Below are positions 45,737 through 53,568 of a stretch of DNA of 64,000 bases, one piece after another. Under the pieces are notes generated by a model. It saw nothing but the letters and a program-made list of their open reading frames with translations, did not search any database and was not told the origin of the DNA. Each line of letters begins with the position of its first letter. Within the stretch, counting starts at the first letter, position 1. The DNA is from Micromonospora sp. RHAY321 (lineage in GTDB: Bacteria > Actinomycetota > Actinomycetes > Mycobacteriales > Micromonosporaceae). The stretch covers positions 1 through 64,000 of the forward strand of contig NZ_JAMHIW010000003.1 in the NCBI RefSeq assembly GCF_023896955.1, given 5' to 3'. A program made the translations under genes and the position numbers.

Positions 45737-45775
45737 CTTCCGTCGTCGAAGGTCAGGTACCCAGGACGACGGAAG
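45737..45775. promoter_or_regulatory. Inverted repeat covering a ribosome binding site
   Basis: CTTCCGTCGTC (45737-45747) and GACGACGGAAG (45765-45775), 11-bp perfect arms around 17 nt. On the minus strand one arm contains the GGAAG of the ribosome binding site of the 45493-45726 gene. Confidence 0.6.
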
Positions 45776-45816
45776 GTCATGCGAATCAGTTTCGTGCCGG
45801 GTGCGAATCCCGCCGC

Positions 45817-47808
45817 TCAGTCCTGGCGGTCGGGCACGAACCCCTTGGCGATCCGGTCGAAGTTCGGCAAGTTGGCCTGCCAGTCCTTCTCGGCGATCTC
45901 CCACCGCAGGGCGTACCCACGATTGCTGGCCGTCACGAAACCCCGGTTGCGGACGTGGATCCTGGTCCCGGCGCGGTTCTCCAGCCACTCCCAGTCCGCA
46001 CAGGTCTTCCAGAAATCGCAGGGCTTGATGCTGAGGTACTGGTAGTTGCTCACGAAGTTCTTGCGGTCCGGCTCTTTGTCCTGCCAGTCCTTGACCGCGT
46101 CTCGCGCCGGCGAGCCCGTCCACTGGACGAGCAACTCGCCCGGCCCGTTGGACTGGTCGAACACGATCGTGCTGCCGTCGACCTGTCGGCGTACCCAGCC
46201 GTCGGGCAGCGGCAGGCTGAAACCAACGGGGTCCCGGTGCAGCTTCCAGCCCGGCGGCAGCGGGTTCGGGTCGACCGAGGGAGTTGCCGACGGGGTGGGA
46301 CTCGGAGCGCTGCTGGTGGGCGGGGGCACCGCCGGCGCGGACGTCTGCGCGGGCGCCGACGTCCCGGCGGCCCCGGTCGGGCCGGCCTGCGGGGTGTCCT
46401 CGTCCTTGCCGCCGAGCTTCGGCACGATCACCGCGAGGCCGACGAGCAGCAGGACCACCACGGCCCCGATCAGCAGGTTGCGTCGGTTGTTGTTCGGCTT
46501 CGTGCCGTCCGACGGCGGCACCGCCGCGCGCCCGACCGGGTCCACCGCCGCAGGCATGACGGACGTGGGAGTGGGCGGCCTGCGCTGCTCCGGTGCCACC
46601 GGTGGGCCGTCGACCGCGGTCGGCTCGTCGTCGGCCGCCGTCGTACCGCCGCCGGCTGAGTCGTCCGGAGCCGCGGCGCTCGTCGTCGGCTCAGCGGCTG
46701 AGACCTCCGGGCGGTCGATCGTGGCGGTCGGTTCGGCGGGCACGGCCGCGGTCGGGTCAGCGTCCGCGCCGGAATTCACGACGGCCGTCGGCGTCGCGTC
46801 GGCGGCGGAGGTCGCGGCGGGGGTCGCGGCAGCAGCCGCCGGCGGCGGGGTGGGTGCCGGCGGTGACACCGGCTGGTCGGCGCGGTCCTCGGCGGGTCGC
46901 GGTGCCGGCACGTGCGGCGGGCGCGGTTCGCGCGGGCCGTTCGGCCCGGGCCGGCGTACGCCATCAAGCAGCGAGATGCTGCGCGCCCGCTTGCCCCCGG
47001 CGCGGCGCAGCAGCCTCTCCGCCACCTCGGCGGTGATCCGCTCGTCCGGGTCCTTGCGCAGCAGTCCGTTGAGCACGGCCTTGAGCGGGCCGGCGTTCTT
47101 CGGCGGCGGTATCGGCTCGGTGGCCAGCGCGGCCAGCGTGCCGATCGCCGACGGGCGGGCGTACGGCGACTTGCCCTCGACCGCCGCGTAGAGCGTCGCG
47201 CCCAACGACCACAGGTCGGCCTCCGGCCCGGCGGTGCCGTCCCGGGCCCGCTCCGGCGAGATGTACGCGGGCGAACCGAGCACCATGCCCGTGCGGGTGA
47301 CGTTCGGGTCACCCGGAATGGTGGCGAGACCGAAATCGGTCAACACCACCCGCCCGTCGTCGCCGAGCAGCACGTTGCCCGGTTTGACGTCGCGGTGCAT
47401 GACGCCCGCCTTGTGCGCCGCGTTGAGGGCGCCCAGCACGCCGAGCCCGATCTCGACCGCGCGGGCCGGCGACACCGGCCCGTCCTCGGCGAGGGTGTCC
47501 TGCAACGACTTCGACGCCACGTACTCCATGACGATCCACGGGTCGCCGTCGGTACGCAGCACGTCGAAGATGCGCACGACATTGACGTGGTTGAGCCGGG
47601 CGATGGCCCGCGCCTCCCGCAGCGAGCGCTCGCGCATCTCGCGGCGCTCCTCGTCGGTGAGGCCGGGCGGCGGCACCAACTCCTTGATGGCGACGTCCCG
47701 GTGCAGCACCTCGTCACGCGCCTTCCACACCCGACCCATGCCGCCCTGGCCGAGCGGCGACAGAAGCCGGTATCGGTCAGCGACAAGTTGGGGAAGCGCG
47801 TTCGACAT
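45817..47808 (-). CDS. Membrane Ser/Thr protein kinase with extracellular domain
   Basis: Eukaryotic-like (Hanks-type) kinase of 663 residues. The kinase domain (about 10-270) shows LGQGGMGRVWKARD, VAIKEL (Lys near 42), HRDVKPGNVLL, TDFGLAT, and GSPAYISPERA. A long Pro/Thr/Ala-rich linker (about 285-440) follows, then one membrane helix (about 442-462). The extracellular domain (about 500-663) has LHRDPVGFSLPLPDGWVRR and four Trp/Cys-containing segments including CDFWKTCADWEWL. It has no PASTA repeats, so the ligand is unknown. ATG 47808 is 7 nt after TACCGT (47821-47816), predicted leaderless. It is divergent from accE. Confidence 0.95.
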   Translation of the reverse strand: MSNALPQLVADRYRLLSPLGQGGMGRVWKARDEVLHRDVAIKELVPPPGLTDEERREMRERSLREARAIARLNHVNVVRIFDVLRTDGDPWIVMEYVASKSLQDTLAEDGPVSPARAVEIGLGVLGALNAAHKAGVMHRDVKPGNVLLGDDGRVVLTDFGLATIPGDPNVTRTGMVLGSPAYISPERARDGTAGPEADLWSLGATLYAAVEGKSPYARPSAIGTLAALATEPIPPPKNAGPLKAVLNGLLRKDPDERITAEVAERLLRRAGGKRARSISLLDGVRRPGPNGPREPRPPHVPAPRPAEDRADQPVSPPAPTPPPAAAAATPAATSAADATPTAVVNSGADADPTAAVPAEPTATIDRPEVSAAEPTTSAAAPDDSAGGGTTAADDEPTAVDGPPVAPEQRRPPTPTSVMPAAVDPVGRAAVPPSDGTKPNNNRRNLLIGAVVVLLLVGLAVIVPKLGGKDEDTPQAGPTGAAGTSAPAQTSAPAVPPPTSSAPSPTPSATPSVDPNPLPPGWKLHRDPVGFSLPLPDGWVRRQVDGSTIVFDQSNGPGELLVQWTGSPARDAVKDWQDKEPDRKNFVSNYQYLSIKPCDFWKTCADWEWLENRAGTRIHVRNRGFVTASNRGYALRWEIAEKDWQANLPNFDRIAKGFVPDRQD

Positions 47809-47898
47809 CGGTGAGACGGTACCCGGAGCGCCCGACTGTCACACCGCCGGCACGCCACTGTGCGTTCCCCGCAACTTCGCGCCGCGTACCCTGGCGTC

Positions 47899-48111
47899 AT
47901 GTCTGCCGAAGAGCCCCTGTTCCGGGTCGTCCGCGGCGTGCCCACCGCCGAGGAACTCGCTGCCCTGGTCGGGGCGATCGTCGTCCGGTCCCGCCCGGCC
48001 GCCGCCCCCTCGCCGGTGGCCGCGTCCGCCTGGGCGCGCAGCGGTCGACCGGCCGGCACGGCGCTCGCGGCCGGTCCCGGCGGGTGGCGCTCCGCCGGCC
48101 TGCCCCGCTGA
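47899..48111 (+). CDS. accE: Acyl-CoA carboxylase epsilon subunit
   Basis: Small actinobacterial subunit that stabilises the AccA/AccD complex, 70 residues. FRVVRGVPTAEELAALVG at the N-terminus and WARSGRPAG with a basic Trp-rich end are typical of the family. The codon at 47899 is 6 nt after TACCCT (47887-47892), predicted leaderless. In M. tuberculosis accE5 directly follows accD5; here it is about 7.2 kb away. The reading frame from 47860 has no support upstream of 47899. Confidence 0.93.
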   Translation: MSAEEPLFRVVRGVPTAEELAALVGAIVVRSRPAAAPSPVAASAWARSGRPAGTALAAGPGGWRSAGLPR

Positions 48112-48198
48112 CCCGAACCGCCGCGCGGGGGCTGCCAGGGTCGCTCCCAGCCGTTAACCTCACTCAGGGAAACGGTGCAGTGACGGTAGGGAGGATCG

Positions 48199-48657
48199 AT
48201 GATCCCCGAAGAGGACCAGCCGACGCCCTGGCTGCGTAACTACGGCGGCATCGAGGCCGACATCCGACAGCTCCGGGAGTTCGCCGACCGGCTCGCCGCC
48301 GAGGTCGAGAGCAACTACGCGCCACACCTGTCGTACATCGCCGACGACATGTCCGCGAAGGTGCCCAACCCCTGCGACGCCTTCATCGAGCTGGTGACGT
48401 TCCTGCACGCACACCACGAGACGCAGCAGGCCACGACCGACATGGTGTACGCGGTCCGCGGCGCCACCGGCCACCTGGCCGCCGCCGCAGACCGGGTCGC
48501 CACCCAGTACGCCGAGACCGACGCCTTCTCCGCCGCCCGGGTGGTGGACGTCCAGCGGGCACTCGCCGACCCGACGACGGTCCTGCCCGGCGGCCCGACG
48601 CCAATGCTCAGCGATCCCACCGGCCCCGGCAGCGAAAGGCCGGTGGTCCTACCGTGA
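48199..48657 (+). CDS. Helical protein, first gene of a type VII-secretion-like triad
   Basis: 152 residues, mainly helical (ADIRQLREFADRLAAEVESN, MVYAVRGATGHLAAAADRVA), with a Pro-rich end. No close family was recognised; it looks like a WXG/ESX-type or secretion-associated chaperone, without a WXG motif. ATG 48199 has GGGAGG 6 nt upstream, and a TAACCT -10 lies at 48156. Its TGA overlaps the next GTG. The three genes 48199-51208 overlap throughout, so they form a coupled operon. Role in the triad is inferred from position. Confidence 0.6.
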   Translation: MIPEEDQPTPWLRNYGGIEADIRQLREFADRLAAEVESNYAPHLSYIADDMSAKVPNPCDAFIELVTFLHAHHETQQATTDMVYAVRGATGHLAAAADRVATQYAETDAFSAARVVDVQRALADPTTVLPGGPTPMLSDPTGPGSERPVVLP

Positions 48658-50036
48658 TCGAACGGGGCAGCGGCCGCACCTCCGGCTTCACCGACTGGCA
48701 GCTGATGGACGTCAACAGCATGTGGGCGTGCCTACAGGACCACGACACCGCCAACCACTGGAAGCAGGTCGCCGGCTGGCGCAAGGTCTGCGACCTGGCG
48801 CAGATCCACCTCGGCCGCCTTCAGGAATACCGGCGCGGCCTCGCCGAGGCATGGCCACCGCAAACCAGCGCCGCCTCCGGCACATACCTCGCCCAGCTCG
48901 ACGAGCTGATCGACAAGGTGCGCCGCACCCACGACGCCGCCGCCGCCAACTACACCGCACTGTCCGCCGCCACCCAGGCCATCGGCACCACCCGCGCCGA
49001 ACTCCGCAAGGTCTACGAGGAGTACGCGGCCAAGCTCCAGCAGAAGCAGGCGTACGAGGCGACGGCCGCCGACCCGAAGGCGATCATGGGCAGTCGGGTC
49101 ACCGAATCACCCGTGACCGACGGTGAACTGGAACGGCTGAACGCGCAGGCCCGCGCCATGATGTTCAACCTCAGTGGCGAACTCCAACAAGCCCAAGCCA
49201 CTCTCCAAAAACCACCCCCACCACCTCGTCGAGCTGGCCATCAGCCGAATGATGCTGATGCGTATGACACCAGCGCAGCTGGCCCGGTTATACCTCCAGT
49301 TGTCGCAGTGCCAATGGCAGCTACTGTCCGCCCATCGAGGACGCAAAAGCAGTCGCCCGTCGGGCCTGTACCTCTCCAGCCACCTTCGGCGGTTGGGCCA
49401 GTACTAGGGGGAACAGGATCGGCACTAGCACCGGCCACGGCAAACTCAGGCACGCCTGGAGTAGCCGTCCCTGCATCAACAACCCCCAGCGTCCCCACGG
49501 CTCTTCCCCCCAACTCTCTCACCCGGCCTATCGGCGCTCCAAAGCACAATCCGGCAGGGCCAATTGGTAAGCCGGCCGCCGGGGATGGGGCCAGCCCCTA
49601 CCGACCCACGCCACCAGCTTCCACACGGCCCATGGCACCAGGGGGCCTCATCGGCGGGGCACCAGGCATGGGTTTGGGTCAGCCAGGCCAAGGAGCCGCT
49701 GCCCCTCGCCGCGTCAATCCGATCGGTGGCGTCATCGGGGGCGGCGGAGCAGGCACAGCGCCAACTGGTGGTGCAGGCTCTAGACCGGGCACTGGCCGTG
49801 GTCTCGCCGCGACGCAAGGCATCGCACCAATCGGCGGCGCTCCTGGACTAACCGGCAGCGCCGGCATGCCCCCGACCTCTGGTCGACCGAACGTTCGAAG
49901 GCAACCAGATGGTAATCCGGACCAGTGGGATCCCGATCACCCATGGGAGACTGAAAAGGGTGTGGCGCCGGTAGTCCGTCCACCTGATGATGATGGGCCG
50001 ATTAACCCGGGTCCCGCTATAGGCTTCAGCCGGTAA
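48654..50036 (+). CDS. PPE/LXG-like protein with long Pro/Gly tail (candidate secreted effector)
   Basis: 460 residues. The N-terminal 185 residues are helical, with FTDWQLMDVNSMWACLQDHD at the start and AWPPQTSAASGTYLAQLDEL, a W-centred turn similar in spirit to the WXG/PPE substrates of type VII secretion. Residues about 185-460 are a low-complexity Pro/Gly/Ser/Thr tail with no fold. GTG 48654 overlaps the previous stop; its TAA overlaps the ATG of the mycosin gene (TAATG). The DNA changes composition near 49190: GC-rich before, AT-richer after. Secretion is inferred, not shown. Confidence 0.65.
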   Translation: MIERGSGRTSGFTDWQLMDVNSMWACLQDHDTANHWKQVAGWRKVCDLAQIHLGRLQEYRRGLAEAWPPQTSAASGTYLAQLDELIDKVRRTHDAAAANYTALSAATQAIGTTRAELRKVYEEYAAKLQQKQAYEATAADPKAIMGSRVTESPVTDGELERLNAQARAMMFNLSGELQQAQATLQKPPPPPRRAGHQPNDADAYDTSAAGPVIPPVVAVPMAATVRPSRTQKQSPVGPVPLQPPSAVGPVLGGTGSALAPATANSGTPGVAVPASTTPSVPTALPPNSLTRPIGAPKHNPAGPIGKPAAGDGASPYRPTPPASTRPMAPGGLIGGAPGMGLGQPGQGAAAPRRVNPIGGVIGGGGAGTAPTGGAGSRPGTGRGLAATQGIAPIGGAPGLTGSAGMPPTSGRPNVRRQPDGNPDQWDPDHPWETEKGVAPVVRPPDDDGPINPGPAIGFSR

Positions 50037-51208
50037 TGTCGCTCGTTGTTCGAGCCACACTAGTCGCGTTGACCTTGAACTTAGCTGCCGCTGGGCTGGC
50101 AGCAGAGACTCGCCCACCTTCTACAATCGTCGCATCTTTGCGTGATGAAGGCGCGCGCATCCGGGGCGACCAGTGGCATCTTCGCTATCTCAATGTCGCC
50201 CAAGCACAGACAATCAGCCAGGGTGACGGGATTGTTGTAGCCGTGCCCGACACTGGAGTCGATCCCCATCCTGATCTTGCTGGAAATCTTCTGGCTGGGG
50301 TCGATGTTGTTGGCGACGGCGACAGCTCGGGAGACGGCCGACAGGATTTGAACAGCCACGGCACAAGCATGGCTGGCTTGATCGCGGCACACGGCAGAGG
50401 CGGGAACGCGGGCGCGCTGGGTATCGCGCCCAGGGCCAAAATTCTTCCTATAAAGTCTGCGGCTGCCGACAATTACGGCGAACCTGACGATCTCGCTGAA
50501 GCTGTCGAATACGCAATATCGAATGGTGCCCAAGTTATCAGCATTTCGAGCGGAGGCGCATCGACACCACGTCTCATTCAGGCAGTCGACACCGCCCTCA
50601 CGGCAAATATAATCGTCGTCGCAGCAGCAGGCAATTTGCATGAAGGATCAGGCATTGCCTATCCGGCCTCTGACCCAAGAGTAATCGCCGTAGGCGGTGT
50701 CGACCGCGCCGGACAGCATGCTGCTGTCTCGGTAACTGGACCACAGATTGACGTGGTCGCACCGGCAGTCGACATCTACAGCACCAGCTACGACGGGAAG
50801 TACTCAAAGGGAACTGGCACCTCGAGTGCGACCGCGATCGTGGCGGGGGCCGCAGCCCTCATCCGGTCCAAGTACCCCTACCTGCCCGCCCAGGAGGTGG
50901 CGCACCGCCTGACGGCCACGGCCGTCGACAAGGGTCCGCCTGGGCGCGACGACGAGTACGGCTATGGCGTGATCGACCTGGTGGCGGCGCTGACGGCAGA
51001 CGTACCCCCGCTGGGGTTCGAGTCGGCGAGCGCGCCGGCCGGCGGTGGCCCGACCACGACGGCCGGCGCTCGGCCGGGCGACGACGACGGCGCGACGGCG
51101 CGCGGTCTGGCGACCCTCGGCGTGATCGTGGCCGCCGGTGCGGTATGGGCGCTGGTGGTGCGGCGTCGTCGGCGCGGCGACGATCCGCCTCCCCGAATCA
51201 GTCGCTGA
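50036..51208 (+). CDS. Mycosin-type subtilase (S8), membrane-anchored
   Basis: Type VII secretion-associated serine protease of 390 residues. Signal-like N-terminus (MSLVVRATLVALTLNLAAAG), then the subtilisin triad: Asp in VPDTGVDPHPDLA (about 71), His in NSHGTSMAGLIAAHG (about 108), Ser in GTGTSSATAIVAGAAAL (about 263), and a C-terminal transmembrane helix (ATLGVIVAAGAVWALVV) with a basic tail. Mycosins process ESX substrates or stabilise ESX systems. The first two thirds have unusual codon use (for example tta, ata), whereas the end from about 50,860 is typical of the chromosome. No EccB/C/D/E genes are nearby. Confidence 0.9.
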   Translation: MSLVVRATLVALTLNLAAAGLAAETRPPSTIVASLRDEGARIRGDQWHLRYLNVAQAQTISQGDGIVVAVPDTGVDPHPDLAGNLLAGVDVVGDGDSSGDGRQDLNSHGTSMAGLIAAHGRGGNAGALGIAPRAKILPIKSAAADNYGEPDDLAEAVEYAISNGAQVISISSGGASTPRLIQAVDTALTANIIVVAAAGNLHEGSGIAYPASDPRVIAVGGVDRAGQHAAVSVTGPQIDVVAPAVDIYSTSYDGKYSKGTGTSSATAIVAGAAALIRSKYPYLPAQEVAHRLTATAVDKGPPGRDDEYGYGVIDLVAALTADVPPLGFESASAPAGGGPTTTAGARPGDDDGATARGLATLGVIVAAGAVWALVVRRRRRGDDPPPRISR

Positions 51209-51243
51209 GCGGAAGATTGACCGGCGATCGACTCGGGATCAGT

Positions 51244-51282
51244 GATGTCGGGGTGTCAGGGGTGGTGGGACAGCCCGATATC
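51244..51282. repeat. Imperfect palindrome (element D)
   Basis: GATGTCGGGGTGTC (51244-51257) and GACAGCCCGATATC (51269-51282) pair at 12 of 14 positions. The sequence resembles the perfect palindrome at 52734-52773. It lies between the mycosin and maf genes. Confidence 0.75.
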
Positions 51283-51393
51283 AAGGAACTGGAGTGGATC
51301 ATGGCCTGCAAAGCGGAGTGGCCGCGACCGCAGCCGGCCGGAAGGTCGTGGCGGGCGGGGTGGTCGGGGTGGTGAGCCGGTAACGTCGGTCGG

Positions 51394-52062
51394 GTGTCTG
51401 CTTCCCTGCCGCTCCGCCTCGTGCTCGCCTCGGCGAGCCCTGCCCGTCGCAAGTTGCTCCAGGCCGCCGGCATCGAGCCGGACGTGCTGGTCAGCGGGGT
51501 GGACGAGTCCCTGGTGGTGACCGAACGAGCTGAGGACCTGTGCCTGGAGTTGGCTCGGCTCAAGGCGCAGGCGGTGCTGACCCGGCTGAGCCCGGCCGCC
51601 GACCAGCGGACGCTGGTGATCGGCTGTGACTCGGTGCTCGCGTTCGACGGGGAGATCCTCGGCAAGCCCTCCGATCCGGCGGACGCCACCCGGCGGTGGC
51701 AGCGGATGCGAGGGCGCAGCGGCGTTCTGCACAGTGGGCACTGTCTGATCGACGTCGCCGCCGGGCGTCGCGCGGAGGCGGTCGCCTCGACCACCGTCCA
51801 CTTCGCCGACATCAGCGACGACGAGATCGCCGCGTACGTGGCCAGCGGTGAGCCGCTTGCGGTGGCGGGCGCGTTCACCATCGACGGGTTGGGTGGGGCG
51901 TTCGTGGAGCGGATCGAGGGTGACCCGGGGACGGTGGTCGGGCTGTCGATGCCGCTGCTGCGCCGCCTCCTCGCCGAGTTGGGTCTGCGGGTCACCGACC
52001 TGTGGACGAAGGTCGCGCCGGGCGGCCAGACCGTCGAGCCGCTCGGTAACGTCCCGTCATGA
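51394..52062 (+). CDS. maf: Maf-family nucleotide pyrophosphatase
   Basis: Hydrolyses non-canonical or modified NTPs; implicated in septum regulation in other bacteria. 222 residues with LVLASASPARRKLLQAAGI (N-terminal SxSPRR), GCDSVLAFDGEILGKPSDPADA and AGAFTIDGLGGAFVERIEGD. GTG 51394 is 7 nt after TAACGT (51381-51386), predicted leaderless. It overlaps the methyltransferase start by 4 nt, and a second TAACGT in its last codons probably drives that gene independently. It is the M. tuberculosis accE-maf neighbour, here moved apart by about 3.2 kb. Confidence 0.93.
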   Translation: MSASLPLRLVLASASPARRKLLQAAGIEPDVLVSGVDESLVVTERAEDLCLELARLKAQAVLTRLSPAADQRTLVIGCDSVLAFDGEILGKPSDPADATRRWQRMRGRSGVLHSGHCLIDVAAGRRAEAVASTTVHFADISDDEIAAYVASGEPLAVAGAFTIDGLGGAFVERIEGDPGTVVGLSMPLLRRLLAELGLRVTDLWTKVAPGGQTVEPLGNVPS

Positions 52063-52712
52063 CCACCAAGTCGATCCCGCTCACCGACGAACTGCACGCG
52101 TACCTGGTCGCGCACGGCTCCCCGCCGGACGAGATCATCCGGGACCTCGCGGAGGAGACCCGGTCGGTGCTGCCGGAGCACGCCACCATGCAGGTGGCCC
52201 CGGAACAGGCCGCGTTCCTGACCTTCCTCACCCGGCTACTCGGTGCGCGACAGGCCGTCGAGGTCGGCACGTTCACCGGGCTCTCGTCGCTGGCGATCGC
52301 CCGGGGCTTGCCCGAGGATGGGCGGTTGACCTGCTTCGACATCTCCGAGGAGTTCACCGGCATCGCCCGGCGCTACTGGTCTCGGGCGGGGGTGCAGGAC
52401 CGCATCGACCTGCGGATCGGCCCGGCCGGGGACACCCTGCGGGAGCTGCCCCACGAGCGGTACCTGGACTTCGCGTTCATCGACGCGGACAAGACCGGCT
52501 ACCCGATCTACTGGGCGGAGCTGGTGCCCCGGATGCGTGCGGGCGGGGTGATCGCCGTCGACAACGTGCTGCGCGGCGGCCGGGTGATCGCGCCGCAGAA
52601 CGAAGCCGACCGGGCCATCGCCGCCTTCAACGACGAGGTCCTGGCCGATGTGCGGGTTGACCCGGTGATGTTGCCGATCGCCGACGGCCTGACCCTGGCC
52701 CGGGTGCGCTGA
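52059..52712 (+). CDS. O-methyltransferase (family 3, SAM-dependent)
   Basis: 217 residues with the AdoMet motif AVEVGTFTGLSSLAIARGLP (motif I EVGTFTG), CFDISEEFTGIARRYW, DFAFIDADKTGY (metal-binding Asp region), and AVDNVLRGGRV. It is of the caffeoyl-CoA/catechol type (PF01596). The substrate is unknown. Translation starts at ATG 52059, overlapping the maf stop (ATGA), and is also 6 nt after its own TAACGT (52047-52052). It is convergent with the ABC permease across a palindrome. Confidence 0.9.
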   Translation: MTTKSIPLTDELHAYLVAHGSPPDEIIRDLAEETRSVLPEHATMQVAPEQAAFLTFLTRLLGARQAVEVGTFTGLSSLAIARGLPEDGRLTCFDISEEFTGIARRYWSRAGVQDRIDLRIGPAGDTLRELPHERYLDFAFIDADKTGYPIYWAELVPRMRAGGVIAVDNVLRGGRVIAPQNEADRAIAAFNDEVLADVRVDPVMLPIADGLTLARVR

Positions 52713-52733
52713 GCGCCGGTATCCCCTGGACGC

Positions 52734-52773
52734 GGATATCGGGGTGTCCTCGTGTGAGGACACCCCGATATCC
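52734..52773. repeat. 18-bp perfect palindrome (element E)
   Basis: Arms 52734-52751 (GGATATCGGGGTGTCCTC) and 52756-52773, 4-nt loop GTGT, in the convergent gap between the methyltransferase and the ABC permease. It is also able to act as a terminator in either direction. Confidence 0.95.
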
Positions 52774-52795
52774 GGTGAAAGCCAGAAGGCATGCC

Positions 52796-53551
52796 TCAGC
52801 GGACGCTGCGGGCGAACTGGCGGGCGGCCCAGACGACCCCCGCCGCGGCGAGCACCGCCGTGATGCCCAGGCCCTGCCAGACCTTGTCGCTGCCCAGGTC
52901 GCCGGCGAACAGCGCCCGGGTGCCGTCGACCGCCCAGGAGAACGGGTTCCAGTCGGCGATGCCCTGCAACCAGCCGGGCGCGAACGTCAGCGGCAGCAGG
53001 ATGCCGGAGAGCAGCAGCACCGGCTGCGCCACCGTGTTCATCAGCGGGGCCAGGGCGTCCTCGCTCTTGACCTTGAGCGCGACGCCGTAGGAGACGGCCG
53101 AGGTCATCAGCGCGATCAGAGCCAACATCAGGTACGCCAGCAGCAGGTCCCCGATGAACACCCGCAGGTCGAACAGGAGCGCCAGCAGGGTGATGATGAT
53201 GGCCTGCGCCATGAGCGAGACCACGTCGCGCAGCGAGCGGCCGAGCAGCAGGGCGAGCCTGCTGATCGGGGTCACCCGGGAGCGTTCGATGACCCCGGCG
53301 CGCAGCTCGGCGATCAGGCCGAAGCCCTGGAACAGGCCACCGAAGATGGCCAGCAGCACCAGCAGACCGGGTACGAAGATCTTGTAGGCGGCGGCCTGGG
53401 TGGGCGCGTTCAGCGCCGGCTTGAGCAGCGGGGCGAAGAGCAGCAGGTACATCACCGGCTGGAAGACGCCGACGAAGACCCAGACCGGGTTGCGCAGCAG
53501 CAGCTGGGTCTGCCGCTGGAAGATCAGCCAGGTGTCACGGGCGAATTTCAT
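52796..53551 (-). CDS. ABC-2 type exporter permease (DrrB-like)
   Basis: 251 residues with six helices, of the ABC-2 family (daunorubicin resistance type). FVGVFQPVMYLLLFAPLL, GLIAELRAGVIERSRVTPIS (the conserved ABC-2 cytoplasmic motif) and a last helix GLGITAVLAAAGVVWA. It is coded 17 nt downstream of the ATPase gene on the same strand. It probably exports a hydrophobic or drug-like compound with the ATPase. ATG 53551 has GGAG 8 nt upstream. The pair is controlled by the adjacent PadR protein, by position. Confidence 0.92.
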   Translation of the reverse strand: MKFARDTWLIFQRQTQLLLRNPVWVFVGVFQPVMYLLLFAPLLKPALNAPTQAAAYKIFVPGLLVLLAIFGGLFQGFGLIAELRAGVIERSRVTPISRLALLLGRSLRDVVSLMAQAIIITLLALLFDLRVFIGDLLLAYLMLALIALMTSAVSYGVALKVKSEDALAPLMNTVAQPVLLLSGILLPLTFAPGWLQGIADWNPFSWAVDGTRALFAGDLGSDKVWQGLGITAVLAAAGVVWAARQFARSVR

Positions 53552-53568
53552 GAGTCGTCTCCGGGTGG

